NCBI GenBank assembly: GCA_018824795.1
Contig: JAHJFL010000103.1
Location: 1-6,224 of the forward strand
Direction: 5' to 3'
Length of the DNA: 6,224 bases
Origin: a bacterium
GTDB lineage: Bacteria > Campylobacterota > Campylobacteria > Campylobacterales > Sulfurimonadaceae
Positions within the stretch are counted from its first letter, which is position 1; every line of letters begins with the position of its first letter. A program made the position numbers and the translations under genes. The notes below the pieces were generated by a model. The model saw only the letters and a program-made list of their open reading frames with translations, made no database searches and was not told where the DNA came from. This document shows, piece by piece, positions 5,126 to 6,224 of the stretch.

Positions 5126-6224
5126 AAACTCTTTTAAGGCTTCGAGATTGTTTATCTGCTTTTTGCAGATACTTTTTATCTATATAAGAAGCCTGATACA
5201 GCGCTTCTATCATCATAGCATTCCAGGCGGTATTTATTTTTTTGTCTATGAACGGGTACTCTTTATAACTACGTTTTAAACGCAACTCTTTTACAAAAAG
5301 TTCAAAACCCAGAGGCCTTTCATTTGTATAAAAATTCAGATGAACTTTGTCTTTAAAATTCCCTTTCGTAATATGTTCCAAAGACTCTTCAAGCTCTTTT
5401 TTATCTGTATTATTACGCAGGGCTTCTCGAATTTCTTCTTTTGTAAAAATAAAATATGCACCCTCTTCATGATGGGTATCCGCATCACTTGCACTGTAAT
5501 AAAGCTCTTCTTTTACAAAACGTGTATCAAGCATTGCAATTGTTTCTTCAACGACATTTTTATAGAGCTCTTTTTTTGTAACAAGATAGGCTTTGACATA
5601 CAGAGGAATCAGCTCTGCTTGATTGTAGAGCATCTTTTCAAAATGCGGAATTTCCCAGGCTGCATCTACTGTATAACGAAAAAATCCGCCCTCTACATGA
5701 TCATATAATCCTCGAAGTGCCATGACGTCGAGCATCTCTAAACTCTGTTGCCACAACTTTTTATCATCTTTGATAACCGCCAAATCCATCATAAGTAAAA
5801 GTTTTGATGCTTCGGGAAATTTTCTCTGTTTTGTAAAACCGCTATAGATAGTGTCATACTCTTTTTCTATGGAGTTTATAAGTGTTTGGGCAGATATTTT
5901 CGCGTCATCATTTTTAATAACTTCAAGAGGCTTATTCATAAGCGACTCTATTGCGTTTGCCTGTTTAAGCACCGAAGAAAAATCCTCTTTGTACTTTTTG
6001 GCTATTCGAGGCAATAGGGTGTCGAGTCCCTCATGATAAGACTCTTTTGTGGGAGGAATGTATGTTGCGACATAAAACGGCTTTTTGTCATAAGTCAAAA
6101 AAGCACTCAATGGCCAGCCTCCTGAACGTTTTTTTACTTTGAGGTGAAGCTGCTGGTAGTAACTGTCGAGATGCGGCAACTCTTCACGGTCAACTTTTAT
6201 GCAAATAAAATAACGATTAAAAAC
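5118..6224 (-). CDS. DUF255 protein, upstream part (thioredoxin-like end plus barrel start)
   Basis: The frame is open to the window edge, so the true start lies outside; the TTG at 6179 is only an internal leucine. Counting from the edge, the 368 residues begin VFNRYFICIKVDREELPH, the family's I-K-V-D-R-E-E strand that follows the CHWCH helix. Next are GGWPLSAFL at 35-43 with KPFYVATYIPP (the thioredoxin cis-Pro region), GLYDHVEGGFFRYTVD from 172, and IPHFEKMLYNQAE at 192-204 with the conserved HFEKMLY core. SASDADTHHEEGAYFIFT at 244-261 (family E-D-A-D-S...E-E-G) and INTAWNAMMIEAL at 330-342 (family T-S-W-N-G-L-M-I) follow. After KYLQKADK the frame departs from the family and stops at TAG 5118 within 12 codons, marking the frameshift. 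Alone it lacks the last third of the barrel. Confidence 0.85.
   Translation of the reverse strand, partial: VFNRYFICIKVDREELPHLDSYYQQLHLKVKKRSGGWPLSAFLTYDKKPFYVATYIPPTKESYHEGLDTLLPRIAKKYKEDFSSVLKQANAIESLMNKPLEVIKNDDAKISAQTLINSIEKEYDTIYSGFTKQRKFPEASKLLLMMDLAVIKDDKKLWQQSLEMLDVMALRGLYDHVEGGFFRYTVDAAWEIPHFEKMLYNQAELIPLYVKAYLVTKKELYKNVVEETIAMLDTRFVKEELYYSASDADTHHEEGAYFIFTKEEIREALRNNTDKKELEESLEHITKGNFKDKVHLNFYTNERPLGFELFVKELRLKRSYKEYPFIDKKINTAWNAMMIEALYQASYIDKKYLQKADKQSRSLKRVYV

Larger units (their letters stand above)
4505..6224 (-). pseudogene. DUF255 / YyaL (SSP411) thioredoxin-domain gene, frameshifted, 5' end outside window
   Basis: The two overlapping minus-strand frames at 5118-6224 and 4505-5125 are consecutive parts of one DUF255 protein: a thioredoxin-like N-terminal domain followed by an alpha/alpha-barrel related to N-acylglucosamine epimerase and glycosidase folds. 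B. subtilis YyaL and human SPATA20 are relatives; the biochemical role is not firmly known. The parts add to about 590 residues, and roughly 70 more (with the CHWCH redox motif) should lie beyond the right edge, giving close to the usual 640-690. Family sequence is continuous if one base is dropped between about 5139 and 5164, for instance one A of the A5 run at 5164-5160 or one A of AAA at 5153-5151. The second option gives KYLQKADNNLEALKEFMF, which keeps the YyaL register Y-L-x-x-A. No other stop or indel is seen, so this is a fresh lesion or a sequence error. Confidence 0.7.

Noticed and set aside
5160..5164. A5 run considered as a phase-variation tract in the DUF255 gene
   Set aside because: Five bases is far shorter than the homopolymers that drive phase variation in Campylobacterota, and DUF255 is not a surface or restriction gene.
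4792..6036. Three plus-strand frames (4792-5025, 5340-5708, 5851-6036) opposite the DUF255 gene
   Set aside because: All are antisense to recognisable DUF255 motifs; their phenylalanine- and isoleucine-rich content is the mirror of lysine- and glutamate-rich coding DNA.
1..6224. Possible mobile element, defence system or novel gene cluster
   Set aside because: No transposase, integrase, flanking repeats, CRISPR, toxin-antitoxin pair or shift in base composition was seen; most genes are housekeeping or common conserved families.

Overview
The window looks like ordinary chromosome of a Campylobacterota (epsilonproteobacterial) species, probably close to Sulfurimonas. The DNA is AT-rich and genes are packed with overlapping starts and stops. 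CoaX is the short 205-residue type seen in this group. HisG is the short form that needs a HisZ partner, and the promoters look like extended -10 boxes without clear -35 boxes. The genus is an inference from protein character, not from a search.

Left part (1-1284, + strand): the 3' end of a calcineurin-like metallophosphoesterase gene, an NfsB-like FMN nitroreductase 15 bp downstream, and then, behind its own TATAAT promoter, a 132-residue protein of unknown function with a probable SH3-like barrel at its N-terminus. Its 3' end overlaps the convergent neighbour by 21 bp.

Middle part (1264-3927, - strand): a tight five-gene cluster transcribed right to left. In order it encodes a 106-residue basic protein of unknown function, coaX (pantothenate kinase, first step of CoA synthesis), hisG (first step of histidine synthesis), a class I SAM methyltransferase and a small lipoprotein. 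Junctions range from a 7-bp overlap to a 2-bp gap, so this is very probably one operon with translational coupling.

Right part (3995-6224, - strand): a DUF4395 membrane protein and, upstream of it, a DUF255/YyaL (SSP411) family gene that runs off the right edge. The DUF255 gene is split by a +1 frameshift near 5125-5165. Both halves are otherwise well preserved and together give nearly the normal family length, so this is either a recent mutation or a one-base sequence error.

There is no gene-free stretch over 300 bases. I see no tRNA, rRNA, CRISPR array, insertion sequence or phage gene. I found no convincing new system. The items most worth a second look are the DUF255 frameshift, its DUF4395 neighbour, and two small uncharacterised proteins.
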